This document shows, one piece after another, positions 6,436 through 7,060 of a stretch of 7,060 bases of DNA; the first letter of the stretch is position 1; each line of letters opens with the position of its first letter. Where the stretch lies: positions 1-7,060 of the forward strand of contig CAJAFJ010000267.1 of the NCBI GenBank assembly GCA_903938955.1, in the 5' to 3' direction. Both the position numbers and the translations under genes were made by a program. Under the pieces are notes generated by a model, which saw nothing but the letters and a program-made list of their open reading frames with translations, was not told where the DNA came from and made no database searches. Origin of the DNA: an uncultured beta proteobacterium. Lineage in GTDB: Bacteria > Pseudomonadota > Gammaproteobacteria > Burkholderiales > Burkholderiaceae.

Positions 6436-7060
6436 ATGAAATGTCTGGTTCCCATCAAACGCGTGATTGACTACAACGTCAAGGTGCGCGTCAAAAGCGA
6501 CAACTCGGGTGTCGATCTGGCCAACGTCAAAATGAGCATGAATCCTTTCGATGAGATTGCCATCGAAGAAGCGGTGCGGCTGAAAGAGAAGGGCGTCGTC
6601 AGCGAGGTCATCGCCGTCTCCTGCGGTGTAGCGCAGTGCCAGGAGACTCTGCGCACCGCCATGGCGATTGGTGCCGACCGCGGCATCCTGGTGCTGACCG
6701 ACGCTGAACTGCAACCGCTGGCCGTGGCCAAGCTGCTCAAGGCGCTGGTCGACAAGGAGCAGCCCGGTCTCATCATTCTGGGCAAACAGGCCATTGATGA
6801 CGACTGCAACCAAACCGGGCAGATGCTGGCGGCGCTGGCGGATTTGCCGCAAGCCACCTTTGCCAGCAAGGTCGAGATGGTGGACGGCAAAGCCCGCGTC
6901 ACGCGTGAGATTGACGGTGGCAGCGAGACCTTGTTGCTGAGCCTGCCCGCACTCATCACGACCGACTTGCGTCTGAATGAGCCACGCTGTGTCACCTTGC
7001 CCAACATCATGAAGGCCAAGAAAAAACCGCTTGAGACGGTCACGCCCGACGACCTGGGGG
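6436..7060 (+). CDS. etfB: Electron-transfer flavoprotein beta subunit (partial, cut by right edge)
   Basis: The first 208 residues of an ETF beta subunit; the family is about 250 residues, so roughly 40 are missing. It opens [14 protein letters not shown] and carries [12 protein letters not shown] (35-46), the AMP-binding region [15 protein letters not shown] (117-131), the classic ETF-beta signature running from Val155 through REIDGGSE to Thr175, and [11 protein letters not shown] (188-198), the loop that docks acyl-CoA dehydrogenases. ETF is a soluble heterodimer with FAD and AMP that takes electrons from acyl-CoA and other dehydrogenases and passes them to ETF:quinone oxidoreductase in the membrane. 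AGGAG at 6422-6426, nine bases before ATG, supports the start. etfA, and often an acyl-CoA dehydrogenase gene, would be expected just right of the window. The divergent flavoenzyme suggests a shared redox role. Confidence 0.97.
   Translation, partial: MKCLVPIKRVIDYNVKVRVKSDNSGVDLANVKMSMNPFDEIAIEEAVRLKEKGVVSEVIAVSCGVAQCQETLRTAMAIGADRGILVLTDAELQPLAVAKLLKALVDKEQPGLIILGKQAIDDDCNQTGQMLAALADLPQATFASKVEMVDGKARVTREIDGGSETLLLSLPALITTDLRLNEPRCVTLPNIMKAKKKPLETVTPDDLG

Noticed and set aside
6273..6458. A 62-codon N-terminal extension of the minus-strand flavoenzyme to ATG at 6458
   Set aside because: It would overlap the start of etfB by 23 bases on the opposite strand and has low-complexity residues unlike the family; the barrel begins at MSNPFSPLL (6272).
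6471..7043. Minus-strand open frames opposite etfB (also 6418-6852)
   Set aside because: etfB is unmistakable on the + strand; the antisense products are Ser/Arg- or His-rich shadows.

Overview
This window looks like a chromosomal segment of a Gram-negative bacterium, most probably a betaproteobacterium of the Burkholderiales (Comamonadaceae-like). The inference rests on moderately high GC with GC-rich third codon positions, an outer-membrane TonB-dependent receptor, and a very typical proteobacterial electron-transfer flavoprotein beta subunit. The taxon is inferred from style and was not tested by any search.

Region 1 (1-4065, + strand) is a TonB-linked outer-membrane import module. It holds the last 14 codons of one ExbD/TolR-type protein, a complete second ExbD/TolR protein, a signal-peptide-bearing TPR-like helical repeat protein, and a 750-residue TonB-dependent receptor. 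All four lie head to tail with gaps of 13 to 51 bases, so they plausibly form one operon whose ExbB-like gene (and perhaps tonB) lies left of the window. The ExbD proteins would help convert proton-motive force into TonB movement, the receptor would import a ligand across the outer membrane, and the TPR protein would sit in the periplasm as an accessory. The imported substrate cannot be read from the sequence. A strong 19-position hairpin (4082-4124) closes the module.

Region 2 (4149-7060) concerns flavin-based redox metabolism. On the minus strand is a 707-residue enzyme with an Old Yellow Enzyme barrel, a 4Fe-4S cysteine motif and FAD/NAD(P) Rossmann domains (2,4-dienoyl-CoA reductase / trimethylamine dehydrogenase superfamily). 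Divergent from it, across a 163-base gap, is the beta subunit of electron-transfer flavoprotein (etfB), cut by the right edge. The pairing suggests reduction or oxidation of unsaturated acyl-CoA or similar compounds coupled to ETF, but the exact substrate is unknown.

The receptor gene and the flavoenzyme gene converge on the hairpin. No RNA genes, mobile elements, CRISPR arrays or phage genes are visible. The region reads as mostly ordinary metabolism. The points most worth a second look are the doubled exbD plus TPR layout, the TPR gene start that lacks a ribosome binding site and lies in a small inverted repeat, and the cysteine spacing of the flavoenzyme.
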